Shown: positions 37,818 through 49,881 of the stretch, in pieces
How positions within the stretch are numbered: the first letter of the stretch is position 1
Layout: each line of letters opens with the position of its first letter
Origin: an uncultured Pelagibacteraceae bacterium
GTDB taxonomy: Bacteria > Pseudomonadota > Alphaproteobacteria > Pelagibacterales > Pelagibacteraceae
Length of the DNA: 64,000 bases
Reading direction: 5' to 3'
Assembly: GCA_902516465.1 (NCBI GenBank)
Contig: CABXZD010000004.1
Span: 22,489 to 86,488, forward strand
The notes under the pieces: model-generated
Told to the model about the DNA's origin: nothing
Seen by the model: the letters and a program-made list of their open reading frames with translations, nothing else
Database searches by the model: none
Translations under genes and position numbers: made by a program

Positions 37818-38339
37818 TTGAGATTAAAAAAAATTAAAATTGGAATTCTAGGTGGGTCTTTTGATCCCGCGCACAGAGGTCATCTTGCAATTTCTAAAGA
37901 GGCATTAAAAAGATATAAATTAAAAAAAGTAATATGGGCAATTACAAAAAAAAATCCATTTAAGAAACTCAGCAATGTAAGCCTTTTGGTTAGAGTTAAA
38001 CACTGTAAAAAAATTATAGGCAATAATAATTCTATAAAAGTTAAATTTTATGAGAAGAAAATAAAATCCAATAAGACAATTAATTTGATAAATTATTTAA
38101 ACAGAAATAAGAAAATTGAGATTTTCTTTTTAATGGGTGCAGATAATCTGATTAGCTTTCACAAATGGCATAAATGGGAAACTATTTCTGAAAAATGTAA
38201 GATTATAGTGTTTGACCGTTATGGGTACAAAAAAAAATCTTTAAATTCAACAACATTTAAAAGATTGAATAATAAAAATCTAAAGTTTATTGAGTTTAAT
38301 AAAGTTAATATTTCATCTTCTCAATTAAGGAAAATTTGA
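37818..38339 (+). CDS. nadD: Nicotinate-nucleotide adenylyltransferase
   Basis: A 173-residue nucleotidyltransferase with ILGGSFDPAHRGHLAIS, FLMGADNLISFHKWHKW and a C-terminal NISSSQLRK (the ISST-x-R-like site). It makes deamido-NAD from nicotinate mononucleotide. The start codon is TTG at 37818, one base after the proA stop. It is a little shorter than the usual 190-210 residues, ending directly after the SSQLR motif. Confidence 0.9.
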   Translation: MRLKKIKIGILGGSFDPAHRGHLAISKEALKRYKLKKVIWAITKKNPFKKLSNVSLLVRVKHCKKIIGNNNSIKVKFYEKKIKSNKTINLINYLNRNKKIEIFFLMGADNLISFHKWHKWETISEKCKIIVFDRYGYKKKSLNSTTFKRLNNKNLKFIEFNKVNISSSQLRKI

Positions 38340-38356
38340 TAGGGTTAAATTAATTA

Positions 38357-38707
38357 ATGGATAATATTTTAAATTTAAAAGAAACCATCATTCAAACCTT
38401 AGATATAAATAAAGCTCTAGATATAGTTAGTATAGATTTAAAAGATAAGAGTTCTATGGCTGATTACATGATTATTGCTAGTGGTACATCCTCGAGACAT
38501 ATTCAATCATTGTCTGAACAAGTCCTTGAGAAACTAAAGAATAATGGTGTGAAAAATTCTAAGATTGAGGGAAAAGATAGTAGTGAATGGAAATTAGTTG
38601 ATGGAATTGATTTAATTATACATATTTTTCATCCTGAAAAAAGAAAGTTTTATGAACTTGAAAAGATTTGGTCTGAACTAATACCCAAAGAAAAATTAAT
38701 AATATGA
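38357..38707 (+). CDS. rsfS: Ribosomal silencing factor RsfS
   Basis: A 116-residue protein of the RsfS/Iojap family (IVSIDLKDKSSMADYMIIASGTSSRHIQSLSEQV...EGKDSSEWKLVDGIDLIIHIFHPEKRKFYELEKIW). It binds L14 and blocks subunit joining during starvation. The order nadD-rsfS is conserved, but rlmH, which often follows rsfS, is absent. ctpA instead overlaps the stop by 4 bases. Confidence 0.94.
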   Translation: MDNILNLKETIIQTLDINKALDIVSIDLKDKSSMADYMIIASGTSSRHIQSLSEQVLEKLKNNGVKNSKIEGKDSSEWKLVDGIDLIIHIFHPEKRKFYELEKIWSELIPKEKLII

Positions 38708-39840
38708 TGAGAAAAAATTTAGGAATATGCTTTTTATTTATTTTTACTTTTATCCAGGGGGTAAATTCCTCTGAAAATGATATATATAAAAAAATAGATT
38801 TGTTTGGAGAAGTTCTTGAGAAGATAAACAAGGAGTACGTGGACGAAATAAATCAATCAGAAAGTATGGACTCTGCTATTAACGGTCTTCTACAATCATT
38901 AGATCCGTATTCTGCATATATGTCACCCGAAATTTTTAATGAGATGCAAACTGAGACCAGTGGTGAATTTGGAGGATTAGGTATAGAAGTAAGTATGGAG
39001 TCTGGAGTTGTAAAAGTTATAACTCCTATAGATGATACACCTGCCTCTAGAGCAGGCATTAAAGCAGGTGATTATATTATAAAAATAAACAACATTCAGG
39101 TTCAGGGAAAATCTTTAAGTGAAGCAGTGGATTTAATGAGGGGTCCTATCGGTTCAGGAATCGAACTGACAGTAAGGAGACGAGGAGTAAAAAAGGCATT
39201 AATATTTAATGTTATAAGGGAAATTATACAGGTTCAATCTGTTAAAGCTGATCTTTTAGAAACAAATATAGGATATATTAGATTAACTTCATTTAACGAA
39301 AATAGCGATAAACAAATAGAAAAAAAAATCATTGACTTTGAAAAAAATAAAGATGTGACAGCTTATATTTTAGATTTAAGGAACAATCCCGGAGGGCTAC
39401 TTTCACAAGCTATTAAGGTTTCCGACTTCTTTTTAAATAATGGAGAGATCGTTTCAACGAAAAGTAGGAAAGCTTCAGAAAATAGAAAATGGTTTGCTGA
39501 TCAGGGTGATTTAACTAATGGAAAAACATTAATTGTATTAATTAATTATGGATCTGCCTCAGCATCTGAAATTGTGGCAGGTGCTCTTAAGGACCACAAA
39601 AGAGCGATTTTAATAGGTGAAAATAGTTTTGGAAAAGGATCTGTTCAATCTATTATACCTCTAAATAATAAGGGTGCTATTAGATTAACAGTGGCCAAAT
39701 ATTATCTTCCTTCGGGTAAATCAATTTCAGAGGTTGGTGTTTCACCAGATATAGAAATTGATGAAGAAACAGATGATTTTATAATTAAAACAGAAACTGA
39801 TAATCAATTAAATTATGCCATTAAACTCCTTAATGGATAA
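38704..39840 (+). CDS. ctpA: C-terminal processing peptidase (S41 family)
   Basis: A 378-residue periplasmic protease with a signal peptide (about 1-22), a PDZ domain (about 85-165, GGLGIEVSMESGVVKVITPIDDTPASRAGIKAGD) and the S41 catalytic core: Ser in GSASASEIVAGALKD and Lys in GENSFGKGSVQ. Related proteases cleave periplasmic or membrane proteins and control peptidoglycan hydrolases. It is coupled to rsfS by a 4-base overlap, and rppH starts directly after its stop. Confidence 0.93.
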   Translation: MMRKNLGICFLFIFTFIQGVNSSENDIYKKIDLFGEVLEKINKEYVDEINQSESMDSAINGLLQSLDPYSAYMSPEIFNEMQTETSGEFGGLGIEVSMESGVVKVITPIDDTPASRAGIKAGDYIIKINNIQVQGKSLSEAVDLMRGPIGSGIELTVRRRGVKKALIFNVIREIIQVQSVKADLLETNIGYIRLTSFNENSDKQIEKKIIDFEKNKDVTAYILDLRNNPGGLLSQAIKVSDFFLNNGEIVSTKSRKASENRKWFADQGDLTNGKTLIVLINYGSASASEIVAGALKDHKRAILIGENSFGKGSVQSIIPLNNKGAIRLTVAKYYLPSGKSISEVGVSPDIEIDEETDDFIIKTETDNQLNYAIKLLNG

Positions 39841-40317
39841 ATGGAAAATAAATTCAAAAATCTACCTTTTAGAATTGGAGTGGGTATTATCGTTTTAAAC
39901 AAAAATAATAAAGTTTTTGTTGCTAAAAGAATAGACAATCCTAAAAATTTTTGGCAAATGCCTCAGGGAGGAGTTAATGAAGGAGAGGATTTTATAACAG
40001 CTGCTTATAGAGAATTAGAAGAGGAAACTAGCATAAAAAATGTGAAATTAATTAAAGAAATTGATGGTATTTTAACTTACGAACTTCCTGATCATTTATT
40101 AGGTATAGTATGGAAAGGTAAATATAAAGGTCAAAAACAAAAATGGTTCCTTATGCAATACTTGGGTGATGACAGTGATATAAATATAAAAACAGATAAA
40201 CCAGAATTTTTAGAGTGGAAATGGATTGATTTGGATATGATAACCACAGTAGTAGTCAATTTTAAGCTTCATATCTATGAAGAACTAAAGGAAAAAATAA
40301 AAAAAATAATTAATTAA
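39841..40317 (+). CDS. rppH: RNA pyrophosphohydrolase (Nudix)
   Basis: A 158-residue Nudix hydrolase: FRIGVGIIVLNKNNKVFVAKR, WQMPQGGVNEGED, and a Nudix box with the G-x5-E-x7-R-E-x2-E-E spacing (GGVNEGEDFITAAYRELEEE). Related enzymes remove pyrophosphate from mRNA 5' ends or hydrolyse diadenosine polyphosphates. It converges on atpC with an 8-base overlap. Confidence 0.92.
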   Translation: MENKFKNLPFRIGVGIIVLNKNNKVFVAKRIDNPKNFWQMPQGGVNEGEDFITAAYRELEEETSIKNVKLIKEIDGILTYELPDHLLGIVWKGKYKGQKQKWFLMQYLGDDSDINIKTDKPEFLEWKWIDLDMITTVVVNFKLHIYEELKEKIKKIIN

Positions 40318-40701
40318 TCGATTTTAAAACTTCAATTTTTTGATCGACTAAATATTTAAATTGATCATTGTTACTATCCTTATTTAAGTCTTCTTCAGCT
40401 TTTTCAAGCAGTTCCTTCAATTTATCTTTTTTTAGATCTCTTAAATTAAAAATAGAACTAGTCAAAATTGACAAGTTGTTGTTTTTAAATTCAACTATTC
40501 CATCCTCTACATAAAATTTTTCTTCTGTCGATTTTGTAAAAATTTTAATTATTCCTGGTTTTAGAAAAGATATTATAGAAATGTGATCTTTGAGTATTCC
40601 CATTTCACCTTCAAATGCGGGTATTACTACCTCCATCACGTCCTCTTTTGAAAGAAAAGATTTTTCAGGATTGACTATTTCAACGCTAAATTCTTCATTC
40701 A

Positions 40702-40702
<1 letters not shown>
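40310..40702 (-). CDS. atpC: ATP synthase epsilon subunit
   Basis: A 130-residue subunit with the beta-sandwich domain (SVEIVNPEKSFLSKEDVMEVVIPAFEGEMGILKDH) and a short helical C-terminal domain. It forms part of the central stalk and can inhibit hydrolysis. The start overlaps the atpD stop by one base. Confidence 0.93.
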
Positions 40703-42995
<2,293 letters not shown>

Positions 42996-43001
42996 ATCCT
43001 T

Positions 43002-44537
43002 TTAAGATTTTAAATTTCCTTTCAATTGGGTAATTATCTCTACAAGTGTTTTCTCTTTATCTTCATCAAGTTTTCCTGAGCTTTGAATTGCCTCAATTAT
43101 CTCTGGTTTCTCTGATTTACATCTGTCGATAATTTTATTCTCAAATTCAGCAACATCATTTAATTCAATATCATCCAAATAACCTTTTACGCCACAGAAG
43201 ACTGATATCACTTGTTCTGCAACAGTCATTGGTGAGTATTGTTTTTGTTTTAGTAGTTCAGTCAACTTTGAACCTCTATTTAAAAGTTGTTGAGTCGAAG
43301 CATCCAAGTCAGATCCAAATTGTGCAAACGCTGCCATCTCTCTATATTGTGCTAATTCTAATTTCATTGATCCAGAAACTTTTTTCATAGCTTTTGTTTG
43401 AGCTGATGATCCAACTCTAGAAACTGATAAACCAACATTTATTGCTGGCCTGATACCTTGGTTGAATAGTTCCGTTTCTAAAAAAATTTGGCCATCTGTT
43501 ATTGAAATAACATTAGTAGGGATAAATGCTGATACATCTCCACCTTGTGTTTCAATAATTGGTAGTGCTGTAAGTGATCCTCCGCCGTGTTCATCACTCA
43601 ATTTTGCAGCTCTTTCTAGTAGTCTGCTATGTAAGTAAAATACGTCTCCAGGATATGCTTCTCGGCCTGGAGGTCTCCTTAAGAGAAGAGACATTTGTCT
43701 ATAAGCAACTGCTTGTTTTGATAAATCATCATAGATAATTAATGCGTGCATTCCATTATCTCTAAAGTATTCGCCCATAGCACATCCTGTATATGGTGCT
43801 AAAAATTGTAAAGGTGCAGAGTCGGATGCTGTAGCTGCAACAATAGTTGTATAATCCATTGCACCTGCTTCCTCTAGCGTTTTTTGAATTTGTCTAACAG
43901 TTGATCTTTTTTGTCCAACTGCAACATATATACAATACAATTTTTGTTTTTCGTCACCAGACTCATTTATTTTTTTTTGGTTGATAATTGCATCTACTGC
44001 AACAGCAGTTTTTCCAGTTTGTCTATCACCAATAATTAATTCTCTTTGACCTCTACCAATTGGAACCAAACTATCAATTGATTTTAACCCAGTTTGCATA
44101 GGTTCACTAACTGATTGTCGAGGGATAATACCTGGTGCTTTTACTTCTACTCTAGTTTTTTTTACGCTCTTACTTAATGGCCCTTTCCCATCAATGGGGT
44201 TACCTAAGCCATCAACTACTCTTCCTAATAATTCTTTGCCTACAGGAGTGTCGACAATGCTACCAGTTCTTTTTACTACATCGCCCTCTTTTATATTTCT
44301 GTCATCACCAAAAATTACAACGCCAACATTTTCACTTTCTAAATTTAGAGCCATACCTTTTGATCCATCAGCAAACTCTACCATTTCTCCAGCTTGCACA
44401 TTGTCAAGGCCATAAATCCTAGCAATACCATCTCCGACTGACAAAACTTGTCCAACTTCTGTAACCTCAGCTTTATCACCGAAGTTTTTAATTTGTTCTT
44501 TTAATATCTTTGTAACTTCTGACGGATTAATTTCCAT
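43002..44537 (-). CDS. atpA: ATP synthase alpha subunit
   Basis: A 511-residue non-catalytic F1 subunit with P-loop [53 protein letters not shown] and [17 protein letters not shown]. atpH ends immediately upstream with no gap. Confidence 0.99.
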   Translation of the reverse strand: MEINPSEVTKILKEQIKNFGDKAEVTEVGQVLSVGDGIARIYGLDNVQAGEMVEFADGSKGMALNLESENVGVVIFGDDRNIKEGDVVKRTGSIVDTPVGKELLGRVVDGLGNPIDGKGPLSKSVKKTRVEVKAPGIIPRQSVSEPMQTGLKSIDSLVPIGRGQRELIIGDRQTGKTAVAVDAIINQKKINESGDEKQKLYCIYVAVGQKRSTVRQIQKTLEEAGAMDYTTIVAATASDSAPLQFLAPYTGCAMGEYFRDNGMHALIIYDDLSKQAVAYRQMSLLLRRPPGREAYPGDVFYLHSRLLERAAKLSDEHGGGSLTALPIIETQGGDVSAFIPTNVISITDGQIFLETELFNQGIRPAINVGLSVSRVGSSAQTKAMKKVSGSMKLELAQYREMAAFAQFGSDLDASTQQLLNRGSKLTELLKQKQYSPMTVAEQVISVFCGVKGYLDDIELNDVAEFENKIIDRCKSEKPEIIEAIQSSGKLDEDKEKTLVEIITQLKGNLKS

Positions 44538-45095
44538 TTAGACCTCTAACATTCTATTTTCAATTTGTTGTAATTTATTTTTAATTGAGGTGTCAAACAT
44601 GATACTACCAACTTGTATTATCAAACCCCCTATTAGACTTTCATCATGTTTATAGTTTAATTTTATTTTTGAACTAAAATTTTTAGTTAGCCCCTCTGTA
44701 ATTTTTGTTATTTCATCACTTGATAAATTTTTTGCTGATCTTAATTCAGCTTTTATTTCACCTCTTTTTTTTGAGCAAATTTCAATAAAGCTTTTAAGAA
44801 TACGCTCAAGGTAAAAAAAACGTTTTTTTTGAATTAAAAAATTTAAAAAATTTTTAAACAACGAATGAAATTTATTATTTTCCAAAATTTTGTTTATAAC
44901 TTTTGACAAGTCTTCTTGATTAATAGTTGGATCTTTAATTAAATTAAAAAAATCATCACTTTGATTTATTAAATTAAGTATAGATATAGACTGATCCTCT
45001 ATATTGCTTAACAAATTATTTTCTTCCGAAAGCTCATAAAGCGCAAGCGAATATCTTTCGGCTGATGTTATTGAAAATCCAGTATTTGTGCTCAA
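44538..45095 (-). CDS. atpH: ATP synthase delta subunit
   Basis: This peripheral-stalk subunit links F1 to the b subunits. I place the start at the TTG at 45095. It is preceded by AGGA six bases upstream and gives a 185-residue protein starting STNTGFSITSAERYSLALYELSEE, close to the usual family N-terminus and length. A longer frame back to an ATG at 45149 would add 18 unconserved residues. The C-terminal IGGLIIQVGSIMFDTSIKNKLQQI is typical. The Fo genes are not here; separate F1 and Fo operons are normal in alphaproteobacteria. Confidence 0.88.
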   Translation of the reverse strand: MSTNTGFSITSAERYSLALYELSEENNLLSNIEDQSISILNLINQSDDFFNLIKDPTINQEDLSKVINKILENNKFHSLFKNFLNFLIQKKRFFYLERILKSFIEICSKKRGEIKAELRSAKNLSSDEITKITEGLTKNFSSKIKLNYKHDESLIGGLIIQVGSIMFDTSIKNKLQQIENRMLEV

Positions 45096-45203
45096 CTTAA
45101 TTCCTATGCATTGTTGAAGATTATTTAAAAACCAAGATTTAATTAACATATGACCATTATGTCTTCAAGTAGCACATTCATTCAAAAGTGTGATTTTTTA
45201 GGT

Positions 45204-47159
45204 TTAATTGAAGTTAATTGGATCAACATCAACTGAAAGTTTTACTCCTGGTTGAAATTTATAATTTGAGATTGCTGCTGCTAGGGAATTTTGCAATTTT
45301 AATGTTTTTGCTCCTCTTATTAGCAACCTTATTCTATATTTTCTTTTTAATCTAAAAATTGGAGCACTTACTGGACCAAGAATTTTTCCAGCTAATTTAT
45401 TTTCAATAAAAATCTTTAATTTGTATCCCTCTTTTTCTAGTTTTTCCTCATTTTCTCCAGTTAGGATTAAAGAGATAAATCTTTGAAATGGTGGTAACTT
45501 ATTTTTTTTTCTTATATTTAGTTCTCTATCTAAAAAAATGTCTGGATTATTATTAGTCAAATCTGAAATCATCTTAGTATTATGATTATAAGTTTGGAAA
45601 TATACTGTTGCAGGTTTGCCTGTCCTTCCTGCTCTTCCAGAAAGCTGATGGTATAATTGTAAATTTTTCTCTGCGCTTCTTAAATCGTGTCCTTGTGAAG
45701 AAAGATCAATATCAACTATAACAATACAATTTAAACTGGGGAAATGAAAACCTTTGGAAATTAATTGTGTGCCTACTAAAATTTGAACATCATTATTAAT
45801 TATTTTTTCTAATTTTATACTTGAGCCTTTTTTATTCATTGTGTCACTTGAAAAAATTTCGATTTTTTTGGATGGGAAATTTTTTTTTACTTCTTCAGAA
45901 ATTCTTTCAACACCTGGACCACAAAATATAATATCACACTCACCATCTTTGACACATGTTCTTTTTAAAGAGGATTTAAAACCGCAATAATGACATAATA
46001 AATTATTTTTATTTTTATGGTAAACTAAATTAATTGAACAATTTGGGCAAGAATAACTATTAAAACATTTATTGCAAACTACATGTGGAGAAAATCCTCG
46101 TCTATTTAAAAAAAATAATACCTGATCATTTTTATCAAGATGAAAATTTACTTTATCTATTATTTTTTTTGAAAGCCAAGACTGTTTTTCTAATTTTATT
46201 TTATTAAGATTAATTATTTCAAAATTTGGCATCGCAGCATTTTGATAACGCTGTTCTAGTCTAGAAATACTATATTTTCCTTTTTTAATATTTTCGAATG
46301 TTTCAATTGATGGAACAGCAGTCACTAAGTTGACAGGTATATTCTCAAATGATGCTCTTGAGATAGCCATATCTCTAGCATTATAAGTGATACCCTCATC
46401 TTGTTTGTAAGATTGGTCATGTTCTTCATCGACAACAATTAAACCTAACTTTCTAAATGGCAAAAATAAAGATGATCTTGCGCCGATCACAACTTTAATT
46501 TCTCCAGTTGCAACCCCACTCCAAATAACTTTTTTCTTTTTTTTAGAAATCCCAGAGTGCCAAACTGCTGGTACTATTCCAAAAAATTCTATGAATTTTT
46601 TTTCAAATTGGCTAGTTAAACCTATTTCAGGCAACAAAATTAAACCTTGCAAACCTCTGTTCATGATCTCTTTAAGAGCTGAAAAATAAACTATAGTTTT
46701 TCCTGAACCTGTTGTGCCTTGAAGAACATGTACCCTAAATTCATCATTAGAAATGTTCATTTTTTTTAGACATTTGTTTTGTTCTTCTGAAAGTATGGTT
46801 GAATTTTTTTTAATATTTCTGTCAAAAATTTCATAAGCATCTTTTTGAAGACTTTCGACTGCATTACTGTTTAATAAAAGTAGTTTTAAAACCATACCCT
46901 TTGGTGTCATGTTATATTCAGCAAACCAATTAAGAAATTTAATGGTTGTTTTCTTTAATGGAGAAACATCAAGTTTTTTTAAAACATTCTTTAGTTTAAA
47001 TTTTTTATTATTTTTTTTTTCAAATTCGTCCCAAACAACACCAGTAATTTTAGACTTACCAAAAGGTACAACGACATAATCTCCTATTTTTAATTTAAGC
47101 TGACTTTCATAGGTAAAGGGATGATTAAATATGTTTGGTAAGAGAATCGGTACTTTCAT
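45204..47159 (-). CDS. priA: Primosomal replication restart helicase PriA
   Basis: A 651-residue superfamily 2 helicase, shorter than E. coli PriA (732) mainly at the N-terminus. Walker A is LQGTTGSGKT, and the Walker B-type motif is VVDEEHDQSYKQ. Zinc-binding cysteines lie in CNKCFNSYSCPNCSINL and LLCHYCGF, and the helicase C-terminal motifs include GTQLISKGFHFPSL and QLSGRAGRTG. It reloads the replisome at collapsed forks. The priA-atpH adjacency is common in alphaproteobacteria. Confidence 0.95.
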   Translation of the reverse strand: MKVPILLPNIFNHPFTYESQLKLKIGDYVVVPFGKSKITGVVWDEFEKKNNKKFKLKNVLKKLDVSPLKKTTIKFLNWFAEYNMTPKGMVLKLLLLNSNAVESLQKDAYEIFDRNIKKNSTILSEEQNKCLKKMNISNDEFRVHVLQGTTGSGKTIVYFSALKEIMNRGLQGLILLPEIGLTSQFEKKFIEFFGIVPAVWHSGISKKKKKVIWSGVATGEIKVVIGARSSLFLPFRKLGLIVVDEEHDQSYKQDEGITYNARDMAISRASFENIPVNLVTAVPSIETFENIKKGKYSISRLEQRYQNAAMPNFEIINLNKIKLEKQSWLSKKIIDKVNFHLDKNDQVLFFLNRRGFSPHVVCNKCFNSYSCPNCSINLVYHKNKNNLLCHYCGFKSSLKRTCVKDGECDIIFCGPGVERISEEVKKNFPSKKIEIFSSDTMNKKGSSIKLEKIINNDVQILVGTQLISKGFHFPSLNCIVIVDIDLSSQGHDLRSAEKNLQLYHQLSGRAGRTGKPATVYFQTYNHNTKMISDLTNNNPDIFLDRELNIRKKNKLPPFQRFISLILTGENEEKLEKEGYKLKIFIENKLAGKILGPVSAPIFRLKRKYRIRLLIRGAKTLKLQNSLAAAISNYKFQPGVKLSVDVDPINFN

Positions 47160-47181
47160 ATCTAAATAATATGAAAATATA

Positions 47182-48582
47182 TTAAGAGTGTATTGCTCTT
47201 TTATCTACTGATAATGCTGCTTCTTTAACAGCTTCAGAGAAAGTAGGATGAGCATGGCAAGTTCTAGCTATATCCTCTGAACTAGCACCAAATTCCATCG
47301 CTACACCTATTTCAGCAATTAATTCTCCCACATGGGGACCGATTAAATGAGCTCCAAGAACTTTATCAGTTTTTTTATCAGCTAAAATTTTTACAAAACC
47401 CTCTGCATCATCAATTGCTTTAGCTCTGGAGTTTGCCATAAAAGAAAACTTACCTATTTTATAATTGATATTTTTTTCTTTTAGTTGCTCTTCAGTCTTC
47501 CCAATAGATGCAACTTCTGGAGTTGTATAAATTACTCCTGGAATAGTATCATAATTTACATGACCTGACTGGCCAGCAATGTTTTCCGCAACTGCAATTC
47601 CTTCATCCTCAGCTTTATGAGCCAACATTGGTCCTGCTATTACATCACCTATAGCAAAAACATTATCCAAATTAGTTTGAAAACTCTTGTTAGTTTTTAC
47701 TCTTTGTTTTTCATCTAGTTCAATTCCAACTTTTTCAAGGTTAAGTCCATTAATATTTGGTTTTCTACCAACAGAAATTAACACCTTATCACAGTCAAAA
47801 TCTTTTAAAGTACCATCTTTATCTTTCGTTGATACAATAACACCTGAATCGCTTTTACTAATTTTTTCAACTTTATGCTGCATGTGAAAATTGATTTTTT
47901 GCTTCTTTAGAATTTTCATAAACTCATTTGAAATTTCTTTATCCATACCAGGCGTTATGTGATCTAAAAATTCAATGACATGAACTTCTGAGCCAAGTCT
48001 TGACCAAACTGATCCCATTTCCAATCCAATATAACCACCTCCTACAACAATCATTTTTTTTGGTACTTTCTCGAATTTCAAAGCACCTGTAGAAGAAACA
48101 ATAACTTTTTCGTCAAAATCAATACCAGGTAGTGATACTGGTACTGATCCTGTTGCAATAATTACTTTATCGGCTTGAATAAAGATTTCATTTTTTTTAT
48201 CATCCATTATGGAGATTTCATTTTTTGATTTAAAGCTTCCAATTCCTTTAAAATAAGTCACATTATTTTTCTTTAATAAAAACTCCACCCCTTTGGTTAA
48301 AACAGTAACTGCTTTATCTTTGTTTTTCATCATTTTTGATAAATTGAGTTTTATTTCGCTAATTTCGATGCCTTTACTAGACAAATGTTGAGCTTTATGA
48401 AATTCCTCTGATAAATTTAACAAACTTTTAGAGGGAATACATCCAACATTTAAACAAGTTCCTCCTAGTGAACCTCTAGACTCAATGCAAGCAGTTTTAA
48501 GACCCAATTGCGCTAGTCTAATTGCACAAACATATCCTCCTGGACCACCACCGATAACTACTGCTTGAAATTTATCTGACAT
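47182..48582 (-). CDS. lpdA: Dihydrolipoyl dehydrogenase (E3)
   Basis: A 466-residue flavoprotein with FAD motif VVIGGGPGGYVCAIRLAQ, redox-active disulfide GGTCLNVGCIPSK, NAD motif VVGGGYIGLEMGSVWSRLG and the C-terminal HAHPTFSEAVKEAA catalytic histidine. Its place directly after sucB marks it as the E3 of the 2-oxoglutarate dehydrogenase complex, though E3 may be shared with other complexes. Its start touches the sucB stop. Confidence 0.97.
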   Translation of the reverse strand: MSDKFQAVVIGGGPGGYVCAIRLAQLGLKTACIESRGSLGGTCLNVGCIPSKSLLNLSEEFHKAQHLSSKGIEISEIKLNLSKMMKNKDKAVTVLTKGVEFLLKKNNVTYFKGIGSFKSKNEISIMDDKKNEIFIQADKVIIATGSVPVSLPGIDFDEKVIVSSTGALKFEKVPKKMIVVGGGYIGLEMGSVWSRLGSEVHVIEFLDHITPGMDKEISNEFMKILKKQKINFHMQHKVEKISKSDSGVIVSTKDKDGTLKDFDCDKVLISVGRKPNINGLNLEKVGIELDEKQRVKTNKSFQTNLDNVFAIGDVIAGPMLAHKAEDEGIAVAENIAGQSGHVNYDTIPGVIYTTPEVASIGKTEEQLKEKNINYKIGKFSFMANSRAKAIDDAEGFVKILADKKTDKVLGAHLIGPHVGELIAEIGVAMEFGASSEDIARTCHAHPTFSEAVKEAALSVDKRAIHS

Positions 48583-49875
48583 TTAAATATCTAAAAATAA
48601 CCTTCTTGGATCCTCTAAATTTTCTTTTAACATTTTTAAAAATGAAACAGACTCTTTACCGTCAATAATTCTATGATCATATGAAAGTGCTAAATACATA
48701 ATTGGTCTAATCTTGATTTCTCCACCAATTACTATAGGTCTATCTACGATATTATGCATTCCTAATACTCCTGATTGAGGTAAATTTAATATTGGAGTCG
48801 AAAGCATTGAACCATAAACACCACCGTTACTTATAGTAAAAGTTCCTCCTTGTAGATCTTCAATTGATAGTTGACCATTTTTTGCTTTTTCAGAAGTTTT
48901 TTTAATATTCTTTTCTATGTCTGCAAAAGATAATTCATCTGCATTTTTAAGAACCGGAACCACTAAGCCCTTTTCAGTGCCAACTGCGAAACTTATGTTG
49001 TAATAATTTTTATAAATAATTTCATCACCCTCTATTTCGGCATTAACTGCTGGAAAGTTTTTTAAAGCTACAACACATGCTTTAACAAAAAATGACATTA
49101 ATCCTAATTTAATTCCGTATCGACTCTGAAAATCTTCTTGGTTTTCTTTTCTCATTTCGTTAATATTTGTCATATCAACTTCATTAAAAGTAGTTAATAA
49201 CGCTGCTCTCTCTTGAGCTTGTTTTAATCTTTTCGCAATAGTCTGTCTCAATCTTGTCATTTTAATTCTCTCTTCTTGACCATGCTTAATTTTTCTTTGC
49301 GAAGGAGGAGGATTGGACCCCATTAAACTAATTAAATCCCCCTTTAAAACTCTCCCATCCTTCCCACTACCTTTGATCGATTGAATATTAATTTTATTTT
49401 CAGTAACTATCTTCCTTACAGCTGGGGACAAAGTTTGATTAATTTTTTTATCTTCATCTTCTCTTTCATCTTCAATTTCGTTAGTAAGAACTAATGGTTT
49501 TTCCTCGTTTCTTTCTGTAATTTTTTCTTCAAAAATTTTAGGATCTTCTTTTTGTTTCTCAGTTTCTAAATTTATTACATTGTTATCAAGTATTGTTGGT
49601 TCAATTTTTTTTGTTACTTCACCTTGATTGCTTATAATCTTTTCAGATACTGATCCTAAAATAGAACCAACCTCAACAATTGAACCATCTTTAGAATTAA
49701 TATCTGATAATACCCCCGAAACTGGAGATGGGACCTCTAAGTTGACTTTATCTGTTTCTAATTCAACAATTGGTTCATCTGCTTCAACTTTGTCTCCTTC
49801 ATTTTTTAACCATTTTGAAACAGTTGCTTCAGTTATACTTTCTCCAAGTGCTGGCACTAAAATTTTTTCACTCAT
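48583..49875 (-). CDS. sucB: Dihydrolipoamide succinyltransferase (E2 of 2-oxoglutarate dehydrogenase)
   Basis: A 430-residue E2 with one lipoyl domain (Lys43 in [14 protein letters not shown]), a charged linker (about 95-165), a peripheral subunit-binding domain ([31 protein letters not shown]) and the catalytic acyltransferase domain ending in [16 protein letters not shown]. The [13 protein letters not shown] segment supports succinyl specificity. It follows sucA by 6 bases. Confidence 0.97.
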   Translation of the reverse strand: MSEKILVPALGESITEATVSKWLKNEGDKVEADEPIVELETDKVNLEVPSPVSGVLSDINSKDGSIVEVGSILGSVSEKIISNQGEVTKKIEPTILDNNVINLETEKQKEDPKIFEEKITERNEEKPLVLTNEIEDEREDEDKKINQTLSPAVRKIVTENKINIQSIKGSGKDGRVLKGDLISLMGSNPPPSQRKIKHGQEERIKMTRLRQTIAKRLKQAQERAALLTTFNEVDMTNINEMRKENQEDFQSRYGIKLGLMSFFVKACVVALKNFPAVNAEIEGDEIIYKNYYNISFAVGTEKGLVVPVLKNADELSFADIEKNIKKTSEKAKNGQLSIEDLQGGTFTISNGGVYGSMLSTPILNLPQSGVLGMHNIVDRPIVIGGEIKIRPIMYLALSYDHRIIDGKESVSFLKMLKENLEDPRRLFLDI

Positions 49876-49881
49876 TATTAT

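Noticed and set aside
44177-44422. An open frame on the plus strand opposite atpA.
   Set aside because: It is antisense to a highly conserved gene, has no ribosome-binding site and no recognisable protein pattern; likewise for the other frames opposite sucA, sucC, polA and the RND gene.
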